In this document: positions 1-5,399 of the stretch, piece by piece
How positions within the stretch are numbered: position 1 is the first letter of the stretch
How the letters are laid out: each line of letters opens with the position of its first letter
Assembly (NCBI GenBank): GCA_023301405.1
Contig: JALZUX010000457.1
Location: 1-7,700, forward strand
Length of the DNA: 7,700 nt
Source of the DNA: Granulosicoccaceae bacterium
GTDB taxonomy: Bacteria > Pseudomonadota > Gammaproteobacteria > Granulosicoccales > Granulosicoccaceae
Reading direction: 5' to 3'
Translations under genes and position numbers: made by a program
Notes under the pieces: generated by a model
Database searches by the model: none
What the model was told of the DNA's origin: nothing
What the model saw: the letters and a program-made list of their open reading frames with translations, nothing else

Positions 1-185
1 CCCTGTTGTTGGTAACCTTGCCTGAAGGATATTTGCAACAGAAAAAATTTCCTGTGGAAGCAAGGAATAAGCGAAATGCCGTCAATCCTGTGAATAATGC
101 GGGTAAGTTAGTTATAACGCCGGATGGACCTCAGTCCCTGATATCATTCAGGCATATCACCGCCATATGCTACCAAGGTTATTTA

Positions 186-413
186 ATGCGTCAATTGACA
201 ATAAATAAAGAGCCAGTCGAATTATACAAAATACTGAAATTTGAAGGCCTGGCGGACAGCGGCGGGCAGGCCAAAGCCTTTGTTGCAGACGGTCTGGTTA
301 AACTTAATGGCGCTGTCGAGACTCAAAAACGCAAGAAAATTGTTGGCGGTGATCAAATTGAATACGACGGTACGGTGTATTCTGTGATTTATCACGAAGA
401 GAATGCTCAGTAG
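186..413 (+). CDS. ybcJ: S4-domain RNA-binding protein, YbcJ family
   Basis: This 75-residue protein is essentially a single S4 RNA-binding fold. From about residue 12 it reads ELYKILKFEGLADSGGQAK, then a VADGLVKLNGAVETQKRKK segment, then a short strand rich in I, V and Y. The 'SGGQAK...G.V.LNG..ETRKR.K' pattern and the length match E. coli YbcJ (about 70 aa). YbcJ is a small cytoplasmic protein thought to bind structured RNA; its physiological role is not well defined. The frame is open upstream to base 6, but the start at 186 is preferred. It has an AAGG ribosome binding site at 175-178, seven bases before the ATG, and it gives the family length; the upstream codons do not resemble any protein. 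The gene appears monocistronic, with 149 non-coding bases before the next gene. The family call is firm; any specific RNA target is unknown. Confidence 0.88.
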   Translation: MRQLTINKEPVELYKILKFEGLADSGGQAKAFVADGLVKLNGAVETQKRKKIVGGDQIEYDGTVYSVIYHEENAQ

Positions 414-562
414 ATTCTCATATCTGGTGGTTGAACCTTTAACGGATTTTCTGCTCAATTAAGGAATGTCAGACACCGCACCGTGCTGGTTATCATCATC
501 TTAGCCAATCCAGTGGTGGCTCGGCAGCAATCAAATCATTTTTCAATCGGAGTTTATTGCCT
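414..562. other. Intergenic region upstream of the thioredoxin-like gene
   Basis: These 149 bases hold no ORF of note and no clear terminator for the S4 gene. A GGAG Shine-Dalgarno sequence at 549-552 sits ten bases before the ATG at 563 and supports that start. A weak sigma70-like pair, TTGAAC at 431-436 with CTCAAT at 454-459 (17-base spacing), could be a promoter, but it matches the consensus poorly. Confidence 0.4.
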
Positions 563-961
563 ATGAAACGACGCCAGTTTCTGGCTATTCCCGCATTGGC
601 AGTTTTTGCTGAAGCTGTATCAGCAGAAGACGCCAGTTACGTGGAATACTCTCGCGAAGCCTACGAGCAGGCACTAGCGAGTGGCGAGCCATTTATGCTC
701 GATTTTTATGCCACGTGGTGAGGAACCTGTCGAGCTCAAGAGCGCACCGTGAGTGCACTAAAAGACAGTAATCCTGCCTACCAGGCAGTCACATTCATGA
801 AAGTAGATTGGGACAAACATCGGAATGATGCCATTGTCGACGAACTCAAAGTTCGCAGACGATCGACTATTATCGTGTTTAAAGGTGGTGAAGAAGTGGG
901 ACGCGTTATCGCGCAAACTTCAGGCGCAGCTATTGAACCTTTATTTGTCGCTGCCCTTTAA
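563..961 (+). CDS. Exported thioredoxin-like protein with in-frame TGA at the active-site Cys (candidate selenoprotein)
   Basis: Read through the single TGA at 719-721, the frame gives 132 residues. An N-terminal signal peptide has a twin-arginine-like K-R-R-Q-F-L start and a probable cleavage after V-S-A (residue 21). A thioredoxin fold follows: FMLDFYATW (44-52), TGA-encoded residue 53, then G-T-C (C56), RAQERT, a VTFMKVDWD strand, the RRRSTIIVF strand and GGEEVGRV. Thioredoxins normally have W-C-x-x-C here, so the TGA replaces exactly the first, nucleophilic Cys, while the second Cys is kept. Both flanks are coherent protein in the same frame with no other stop or frameshift. A hairpin at 741-759 fits the bacterial SECIS pattern. 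The likely role is thiol-disulfide (or selenol) redox chemistry in the periplasm. The usual cis-proline position appears to be Ser in R-R-S-T. Alternatives are a nonsense-mutated pseudogene (TGC or TGT to TGA) or a sequencing error. Selenocysteine is preferred because of the exact position and the intact 3' half. No sel genes are present in the window to confirm it. Confidence 0.78.
719..721 (+). other. In-frame TGA, proposed selenocysteine codon (residue 53)
   Basis: The codons around it read TTT TAT GCC ACG TGG TGA GGA ACC TGT, giving F-Y-A-T-W-U-G-T-C. TGA occupies the first cysteine of the CxxC redox motif. Selenocysteine is known to replace this residue in several thioredoxin-fold families. 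TGA acts as a normal stop in larA, larC and larE of this window, so a genome-wide reassignment is unlikely. Confidence 0.65.
727..768 (+). promoter_or_regulatory. Candidate bacterial SECIS element
   Basis: Directly after the TGA, within the coding sequence, GCAC (744-747) pairs with GTGC (753-756) around a five-base loop CGTGA. The stem continues with A741-T759 and G742-C758 past one C-A mismatch. A lower stem, CTGTC (727-731) with GACAG (764-768), can close the structure across an internal loop. The apical loop contains GU, with G as its second base about 27 bases after the TGA. Known bacterial SECIS elements have a stem-loop with a loop guanine at roughly this distance, which SelB recognises. 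Folding was done by eye. A competing small hairpin, GCT-CAAG-AGC at 734-743, is possible. Confidence 0.5.
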
Positions 962-996
962 GGGTAAAAAGTAAAAGGGCCGCATTGCGGCCCTTA
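962..996 (-). terminator. Rho-independent terminator of fpr
   Basis: A perfect nine-base-pair stem, AAGGGCCGC (975-983) with GCGGCCCTT (987-995), encloses a three-base loop. Read on the minus strand it is followed by the T-rich tract TTTTACTTTTT (974 down to about 964), the classical intrinsic terminator layout. It lies about 27 bases beyond the fpr stop. On the plus strand no T-run follows the stem, so it would act only weakly for the convergent thioredoxin-like gene. Confidence 0.85.
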
Positions 997-1022
997 AGTG
1001 GGTAATACCAAGCGACTAACTA

Positions 1023-1829
1023 CTAGCCGGCAAAGGCTTTTTCCATCACAAAGTGTCCGGGGCGGCTGTTAGACCCTTCGACCATGTTGTATTGTTCGCA
1101 AATCGCTTTCAAATCTTTGTTTAAACCCATAGAGCCGCAAATCATGACTCTGTCGGTGTCAGGGTTCAGCGGAGCAACGCCAAGGTCGGTAAACAATTGA
1201 CCGCTTTCAATCAGGCTGGTAATGCGGCCACGCGGCGTAAAGTCTTCCTGGGTAATAGACGGGTAGTACTTGACCTTGTCTGCGTATTCGCCAACCAGCG
1301 GATCCTCTGGCAGGTTTTTCATTAGATCCTGGCTGTAACCCAGTTCTTCTATGTGGCGACAGGTATGGGTGAGCACAATTTCATCAAAACGCTCGTACAG
1401 CTCATGGTCCCGAATTAGTGAGGCGAAAGGTGCGACACCGGTGCCAGTGGCGAACATGTACAGGCGTTTTGCTGGTAACAATGCATCTAGAACAAGGCTT
1501 CCTACCGGCTTTGGCTGAACAATGATTTGATCACCCACCTTGATATGTTTCAGACGTGAAGTCAGCGGGCCGTCCTGCACCTTAATTGAATAAAACTCTA
1601 GTTCTTCATCCCATGCTGGACTGGCAATTGAGTACGCGCGCTGCAGTGGCTTGCCGGTTTCATTTGGCAGGCCGATCATGGTGAACTCACCGGAACGAAA
1701 GCGCAGGCTCTCAGGCCGGGTGACGCGAAACGAAAACAAGCGATCATTCCAATGCCTAATGGCAGTGACTGCTTGAGTGTTCGGGGCTTTTTTATCCGGG
1801 GTAGGGCTTTGGGGGATTGTGTCGCTCAT
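1023..1829 (-). CDS. fpr: Ferredoxin/flavodoxin-NADP+ reductase
   Basis: This 268-residue cytoplasmic flavoenzyme transfers electrons between NADPH and ferredoxin or flavodoxin. The N-terminal beta-barrel FAD domain carries the signature R-A-Y-S-I-A-S-P. The C-terminal NADP domain carries G-T-G-V-A-P-F-A-S-L-I-R-D, followed by THTCRH and the nucleotide-binding V-M-I-C-G-S-M. The C-terminus, GHFVMEKAFAG, is the short extension of the bacterial FPR subclass (Rhodobacter and Azotobacter type), not the Tyr-ending plastid type. The frame extends upstream to 1895, but those residues (MAAWSNLQNIVLIV...) do not belong to the family. The ATG at 1829 (MSDTIPQS) gives the expected length, though its upstream AAATAAAGA is a poor ribosome binding site. 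The gene is divergent from the lar operon and convergent with the thioredoxin-like gene. Such enzymes supply reduced ferredoxin or flavodoxin for iron-sulfur and oxidative-stress metabolism; nothing ties this copy to its neighbours. Confidence 0.93.
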   Translation of the reverse strand: MSDTIPQSPTPDKKAPNTQAVTAIRHWNDRLFSFRVTRPESLRFRSGEFTMIGLPNETGKPLQRAYSIASPAWDEELEFYSIKVQDGPLTSRLKHIKVGDQIIVQPKPVGSLVLDALLPAKRLYMFATGTGVAPFASLIRDHELYERFDEIVLTHTCRHIEELGYSQDLMKNLPEDPLVGEYADKVKYYPSITQEDFTPRGRITSLIESGQLFTDLGVAPLNPDTDRVMICGSMGLNKDLKAICEQYNMVEGSNSRPGHFVMEKAFAG

Positions 1830-1908
1830 AGTCTTTATTTTAGTTTGTATTCGAACAATTAGAACAATATTCTGGAGATTTGACCATGCTGCCAAGAATA
1901 AAAGGAGA

Positions 1909-2043
1909 ATGTTGTCAGTATTGCTGGGCTTTACTGATAATGTTCTTCAACCTACTGATAAGCACGAGAATTATCCGCGCGATTTGTTTTGTTGCAGCGT
2001 CGGCCAGTGTGGGACGCTGCAGTATTGCGCGCTAAACTGGTAA
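1909..2043 (+). CDS. Possible 44-residue leader ORF upstream of larA (uncertain)
   Basis: ATG at 1909 opens a 44-codon frame ending in TAA at 2041-2043, twenty bases before larA. A strong AAAGGAG (1901-1907) precedes it but sits only one base before the ATG. The TTG at 1912, four bases downstream of the GGAG, may be a better-spaced start. The second half is cysteine-rich, with Cys-Cys, then Cys, then Cys in the last 17 residues, and it is encoded by the arms of the 1977-2032 hairpin. It resembles no protein I recognise. It could be a leader peptide coupling translation to lar expression or a chance ORF. The longer version of this frame starting at 1777 runs antisense through fpr and is not credible. 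Confidence 0.22.
   Translation: MLSVLLGFTDNVLQPTDKHENYPRDLFCCSVGQCGTLQYCALNW
1977..2032 (+). repeat. Two-tier hairpin before larA
   Basis: An inner perfect eight-base stem, GCAGCGTC (1994-2001) with GACGCTGC (2013-2020), has an 11-base loop and extends by one T-A pair plus wobbles. An outer five-base stem, GCGCG (1977-1981) with CGCGC (2028-2032), can close around it. No T-run follows, so it is not an intrinsic terminator. It could be an operator, an mRNA leader structure or a processing site for the lar transcript. Confidence 0.45.
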
Positions 2044-2063
2044 AAAACCTGGATTAACCACTC

Positions 2064-3353
2064 ATGAAAGTACAATTGGCGTTTGGTCAGGACGGCCTTG
2101 ATGTGACCTTACCCGACACAACCAAGGCCACTGTGATCCGAAAGCCAGCCATGGATGTTGCAGCAGATGGTCGCCAGGCGGTGCTGAATGCACTGGCTAA
2201 CCCGGTGGGGTCAGAAGCGTTATCGACATTCGCCGCGGATGCTAAAAGCGCCTGCATTTTGATTTGCGATATCACTCGACCAGTGCCCAACCATTTATTT
2301 CTGCGGCCAATGATTGAGCAACTGATTAATGCAGGTGTGCCGCAAACACAAATTACCGTGCTGGTTGCCACGGGCCTGCACCGGCCCAACCTTGCTGAGG
2401 AGCTTGAAGAATTATTAGGTGATTCGTGGGTGCAGCAGAATGTAAACGTTGAAAATCACTATGCACGTAATGAAGAAGATTGCATTCATCTGGGTGTCAC
2501 TACACAACATAATGTACCCGTAGGGCTTAACAAAACCTTTGTTAATGCGGATGTGAAAATAGCCACCGGCCTGGTGGAACCACATTTTATGGCGGGTTAT
2601 TCAGGAGGGCGAAAAGTCATTGCACCGGGTGTGGCACATCACGAAACTATCCGGACTTTCCACAGCGCTCGATTTATGGAAAGCCCACTTGCTACTTCAT
2701 GTAACTTGGAAAACAACCCTTTGCATGAAACACAACTTGAAATCGTAAAGATGCTTGACGGGCCGGTGTTAAGCTTAAACACGGTTCTTGATGAACATCG
2801 AAACCTTGCTTTCGTTTCATTTGGCGAGGTTATCAAAAGTCATTTAGCAGCGGTGAGTTATGCACGAGCCAGTTGCGAAGTAGTAGTAGGCCGTAAGTTT
2901 AAAACGGTGTTGACCAGTTCAGCCGGGTATCCACTTGATAAGACTTATTATCAAACCGTCAAAGGTATGGTGACACCGCTTGATATTCTTCACGAAGGTG
3001 GTGATCTGATTATTGTGTCAGAGTGTTCAGAGGGCTTTGGGTCCGATGAATTTCTAGCCGCACAAAAAAGGTTGGTCACACTAGGCCAGGAAGCTTTTCT
3101 TGATTCTCTGCTTGAAAAATCACTTGCTGATGTTGATGAATGGCAAACAGAAATGCAACTGAAGCCAATGCGGGTTGGACGTATCAAGCTGTATGCCCCC
3201 GGATTAGATAAAAAGCTATCCGCCTTTACCGGTGTTGAAGTGGTAGACAACCTGGAAGAGGCGATTGCACAAAGCCTTGAATATCAGGGCAGTGCTGATC
3301 TGGCTGTTATCCCGGAAGGCCCGTATGTCGTACCGTTCGAGACAGCACCATGA
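2064..3353 (+). CDS. larA: LarA-family nickel-pincer racemase/epimerase
   Basis: This 429-residue enzyme is of the lactate racemase family, which uses the nickel-pincer nucleotide to move hydride at C2 of 2-hydroxyacids. Visible family motifs are D-I-T-R-P (69-73, substrate and cofactor pocket), A-T-G-L-H-R-P (H106), E-P-H-F-M-A-G-Y-S-G-G-R-K with H174 and K184, N-P-L-H (H221) and Y-Q-T-V-K (K300). By alignment to Lactobacillus plantarum LarA, K184 would bind the pincer cofactor covalently, a downstream His (H221 is my best candidate) would ligate nickel, and H106 and H174 would be the general acid-base pair. The start at 2064 gives the family N-terminus (MKVQLAFGQDGLDVTLP), but only a weak GGA (2051-2053) precedes it. 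The TGA stop overlaps the larC ATG by four bases (ATGA). LarA homologues act on several different 2-hydroxyacids, so lactate is only one possible substrate. Confidence 0.9.
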   Translation: MKVQLAFGQDGLDVTLPDTTKATVIRKPAMDVAADGRQAVLNALANPVGSEALSTFAADAKSACILICDITRPVPNHLFLRPMIEQLINAGVPQTQITVLVATGLHRPNLAEELEELLGDSWVQQNVNVENHYARNEEDCIHLGVTTQHNVPVGLNKTFVNADVKIATGLVEPHFMAGYSGGRKVIAPGVAHHETIRTFHSARFMESPLATSCNLENNPLHETQLEIVKMLDGPVLSLNTVLDEHRNLAFVSFGEVIKSHLAAVSYARASCEVVVGRKFKTVLTSSAGYPLDKTYYQTVKGMVTPLDILHEGGDLIIVSECSEGFGSDEFLAAQKRLVTLGQEAFLDSLLEKSLADVDEWQTEMQLKPMRVGRIKLYAPGLDKKLSAFTGVEVVDNLEEAIAQSLEYQGSADLAVIPEGPYVVPFETAP

Positions 3354-4552
3354 CCATAAGCCGAATTGACCTTCAACCATTGGGTGGCATTGCAGGGGAT
3401 ATGTTTGCCGCCGCGGTGTTTGACGCTTACCCCCGTTTGTATGATCACTTTCTGGATGATCTTGCACGCTTGTCGGTGGCGGGGTTATCAGTAATACTTG
3501 AAGCAAGGCTAGCCAAAGGTCTAGGTGCAAAACATTTCTCGGTAGTGCAGGCTACCGATGAAAAACCTCCGCGTACTTTGCAGGGCGTTGTTGAATTTCT
3601 AGCCGATAAAAACCTTGATAAAAATGTTGTAAGTGCAGCCGTCGGCATATACACATTGCTGGCTGAGGCCGAAGCCGCCGTGCACGGTAAGACCATTGAT
3701 ACGATTCATTTTCATGAGGTCTCTGATTGGGATTCCATGGTTGATATCATCGCTGCTGCTGGTGCTATTGCCCGGCTGGATTGTCAATCATGGCGGCTTG
3801 CACCTTTACCGTTAGGTGGGGGAACAATCACTACAGCGCACGGTGATATACCTTTGCCTGCGCCTGCCACGGTGCAACTGTTAAATGGTTATGATTGGAT
3901 TGACGATGGTCAGCCGGGAGAACGCGTCACCCCGACCGGTGCTGCTATTGTTGCCTACCTTAAGCCGGCTTCATTGCAAAGCACGGCAGCTGCAACGCTA
4001 TCTGCGGTTGGTGTTGGGTGTGGTACAAGAGAGCTAGCAGACCGTGCCAATATACTGCGATTATCTTTTTTTCAGGAACCAACAAGCAGTAATTACATCC
4101 ACGATATCGTGTGCAGGCTATCATTTGAAATAGATGATATGACCGCAGAAGAGCTGGCACATGCACTAGATCATTTGCGCCAACGTCAGGGGGTCATCGA
4201 TTGCAGTAGTGTGCCTATGCAAGGTAAAAAAGGCCGCCATGTGACGGCAGTTCGGCTACTGGTGTTGCCCGATGATAAAGACCAGGTGATTGATCAATGC
4301 TTTATGCAGTGCTCTACACTTGGTATCAGGCATGAGCAACTCAACCGCACAATACTGCAGCGTGACAATAGAGCCGTTGATGGTGTGCGGGTAAAGCTGG
4401 CCAGCCGCTCACCGTCTGTCACAACCGCCAAAACAGAAAGTGATGACTTAATCCACGCAGATAGCCTTCAGGAACGCAGGCGGCTCGCTGCTCACACTGA
4501 GCAAACGGCGCTTGGCGCTGTAGGTTATGACGGTCAATCCACTGATGAGTGA
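3350..4552 (+). CDS. larC: LarC, nickel-pincer cofactor nickel insertase
   Basis: LarC (400 residues) performs the last step of cofactor synthesis, CTP-dependent insertion of nickel into the dithio-pyridinium nucleotide. The N-terminal LarC1-like part shows G-G-I-A-G-D-M (12-18), the histidine-rich I-H-F-H-E-V with D-S-M-V-D (119-132) and T-P-T-G-A-A-I (194-200). The LarC2-like part begins around 258 with F-E-I-D-D-M-T-A-E-E, followed by Q-G-K-K-G-R (291-296), C-S-T-L-G-I-R (321-327) and V-R-V-K-L. In L. plantarum these two parts are joined by a programmed -1 ribosomal frameshift. Here they form one uninterrupted frame. The ATG overlaps the larA stop, and the TGA stop overlaps the preferred larE start by eight bases, so translation is probably coupled. 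Confidence 0.92.
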   Translation: MTISRIDLQPLGGIAGDMFAAAVFDAYPRLYDHFLDDLARLSVAGLSVILEARLAKGLGAKHFSVVQATDEKPPRTLQGVVEFLADKNLDKNVVSAAVGIYTLLAEAEAAVHGKTIDTIHFHEVSDWDSMVDIIAAAGAIARLDCQSWRLAPLPLGGGTITTAHGDIPLPAPATVQLLNGYDWIDDGQPGERVTPTGAAIVAYLKPASLQSTAAATLSAVGVGCGTRELADRANILRLSFFQEPTSSNYIHDIVCRLSFEIDDMTAEELAHALDHLRQRQGVIDCSSVPMQGKKGRHVTAVRLLVLPDDKDQVIDQCFMQCSTLGIRHEQLNRTILQRDNRAVDGVRVKLASRSPSVTTAKTESDDLIHADSLQERRRLAAHTEQTALGAVGYDGQSTDE

Positions 4553-5399
4553 AATAAAAGAATATCAACGTTTATGCAAGGTGCTAAGCGATAAACAAGA
4601 AGTGTTAAAAGTTGCACTGAGTGGTGGCATTGATAGCCTTACTCTAATGAAGGTTGCCGCAAGAGTGCGCACCGAACCCACCATTGCGATGCACGCAGTC
4701 TCTGCGGCGGTGCCTCTTGAAGCGACGCTTCGGTGTCGTGAGCTTGCCGGTAAATATAACTGGCAACTTGAAGAAATTGATGCCAATGAATTTGACAACG
4801 CACACTATGTTGCCAATCCAGTGAACCGCTGTTACTACTGTAAAAGTAGTCTATTTGATAGGATCATTGAATCAGACTACGGTGACAACATTGCCACCGC
4901 CCGAAATACCACCATTGCAACTGGCACCAATACCGATGATTTAGGTGATTACCGACCTGGCTTGATCGCTGCTCGTGAGCGCGATGTATGGCAACCGTAT
5001 GTCATCGCTCAAGTTAATAAAAAAACAATCCGTCGGATCGCCAAACAGGAAGGCCTTGGTGATCTGTCAGAACTTCCGGCGCAGCCGTGCTTATCCAGCA
5101 GGGTTGAGACTGGTATAGCCATTAATGTGAAGGACTTGGGTTTCATACATCGTGTTGAAAAATCTGTCACCCAACTGACGGTTGCCGGGGATATTCGTTG
5201 CAGAATCACACAGGCAGGTGTCACGGTACAATTGCCGGCAGACAATAAAATATTTCAACACCTGCAAACCCGATCCCTGGCTGAAAAGTTAGTCACGCAA
5301 TTGTGTGAAGATGAAGATCGGTGCTTTACCGGGTTTGAGCCCTACAAGATGGGCAGTGCGTTTTTAATCGGCAACGGGAATAGTTCAGGCGATGTCTGA
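4545..5399 (+). CDS. larE: LarE, ATP-dependent sulfur insertase for the nickel-pincer cofactor
   Basis: LarE adenylates and then thiolates the pyridinium-dicarboxylate nucleotide made by LarB. An N-terminal PP-loop, V-A-L-S-G-G-I-D-S-L, marks an ATP pyrophosphatase. R-C-Y-Y-C-K (two cysteines, C-x-x-C) follows about 65 residues later. P-A-Q-P-C-L-S-S-R contains the cysteine equivalent to Cys176 of L. plantarum LarE, which donates its own sulfur there. All three cysteines are present, an arrangement reported to hold a 4Fe-4S cluster in Thermotoga maritima LarE, so this copy may be catalytic instead of sacrificial. The ATG at 4545 (MSEIKEYQ, 284 aa) is preferred. It gives ATGAGTGA coupling to the larC stop and typical length. 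The alternative ATG at 4527 would add six residues (MTVNPL). Neither has a strong ribosome binding site. The stop overlaps larB by eight bases. Confidence 0.91.
   Translation: MSEIKEYQRLCKVLSDKQEVLKVALSGGIDSLTLMKVAARVRTEPTIAMHAVSAAVPLEATLRCRELAGKYNWQLEEIDANEFDNAHYVANPVNRCYYCKSSLFDRIIESDYGDNIATARNTTIATGTNTDDLGDYRPGLIAARERDVWQPYVIAQVNKKTIRRIAKQEGLGDLSELPAQPCLSSRVETGIAINVKDLGFIHRVEKSVTQLTVAGDIRCRITQAGVTVQLPADNKIFQHLQTRSLAEKLVTQLCEDEDRCFTGFEPYKMGSAFLIGNGNSSGDV

Larger units (their letters stand above)
1830..2063. promoter_or_regulatory. Divergent control region between fpr and larA
   Basis: This 234-base region must contain the promoters for fpr (leftward) and the lar operon (rightward). A weak rightward pair is TTGTAT (1845-1850) and TATTCT (1868-1873), 17 bases apart. 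Two GAACAAT direct repeats (1853-1859 and 1862-1868) and an AGAA-5-TTCT inverted repeat (1861-1873) overlap that candidate -10 box. Two exact TACTGATAA copies (1932-1940 and 1953-1961) lie 21 bases apart, two helical turns, which would suit a dimeric regulator. A two-tier hairpin follows at 1977-2032. All of these are visual matches with no regulator identified. Confidence 0.4.

Noticed and set aside
134..152. Short hairpin CCTGA/TCAGG upstream of the S4 gene
   Set aside because: It has only five base pairs, no T-run and no link to a gene end, so it is compatible with chance.
6..185. 60-residue N-terminal extension of the S4 protein
   Set aside because: YbcJ-type proteins are about 70-75 residues, the extension resembles nothing known, and a good ribosome binding site precedes the ATG at 186.
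563..721. Pseudogene caused by a nonsense mutation
   Set aside because: It cannot be excluded from sequence alone. The stop falls precisely on the redox Cys with no further decay and a SECIS-like hairpin behind it, so recoding is the better explanation.
719..721. General reassignment of TGA (to Cys or Trp)
   Set aside because: larA, larC and larE all end at TGA at positions matching family lengths, so TGA is a real stop in this genome.
749..961. Free-standing 70-residue GTG-start gene
   Set aside because: It is the C-terminal half of the thioredoxin-like frame beginning at 563. It lacks the first strand and active site, and no ribosome binding site precedes the GTG.
1830..1895. 22-residue N-terminal extension of ferredoxin-NADP+ reductase
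   Set aside because: The extension is not part of the family and falls in the divergent promoter region; ATG at 1829 gives the normal length.
1777..1908. Antisense part of an 88-residue ORF across the fpr 5' end
   Set aside because: It lies opposite well-supported fpr codons. Its hydrophobic run is the mirror of fpr sequence, so only the part from 1909 onward merits mention.
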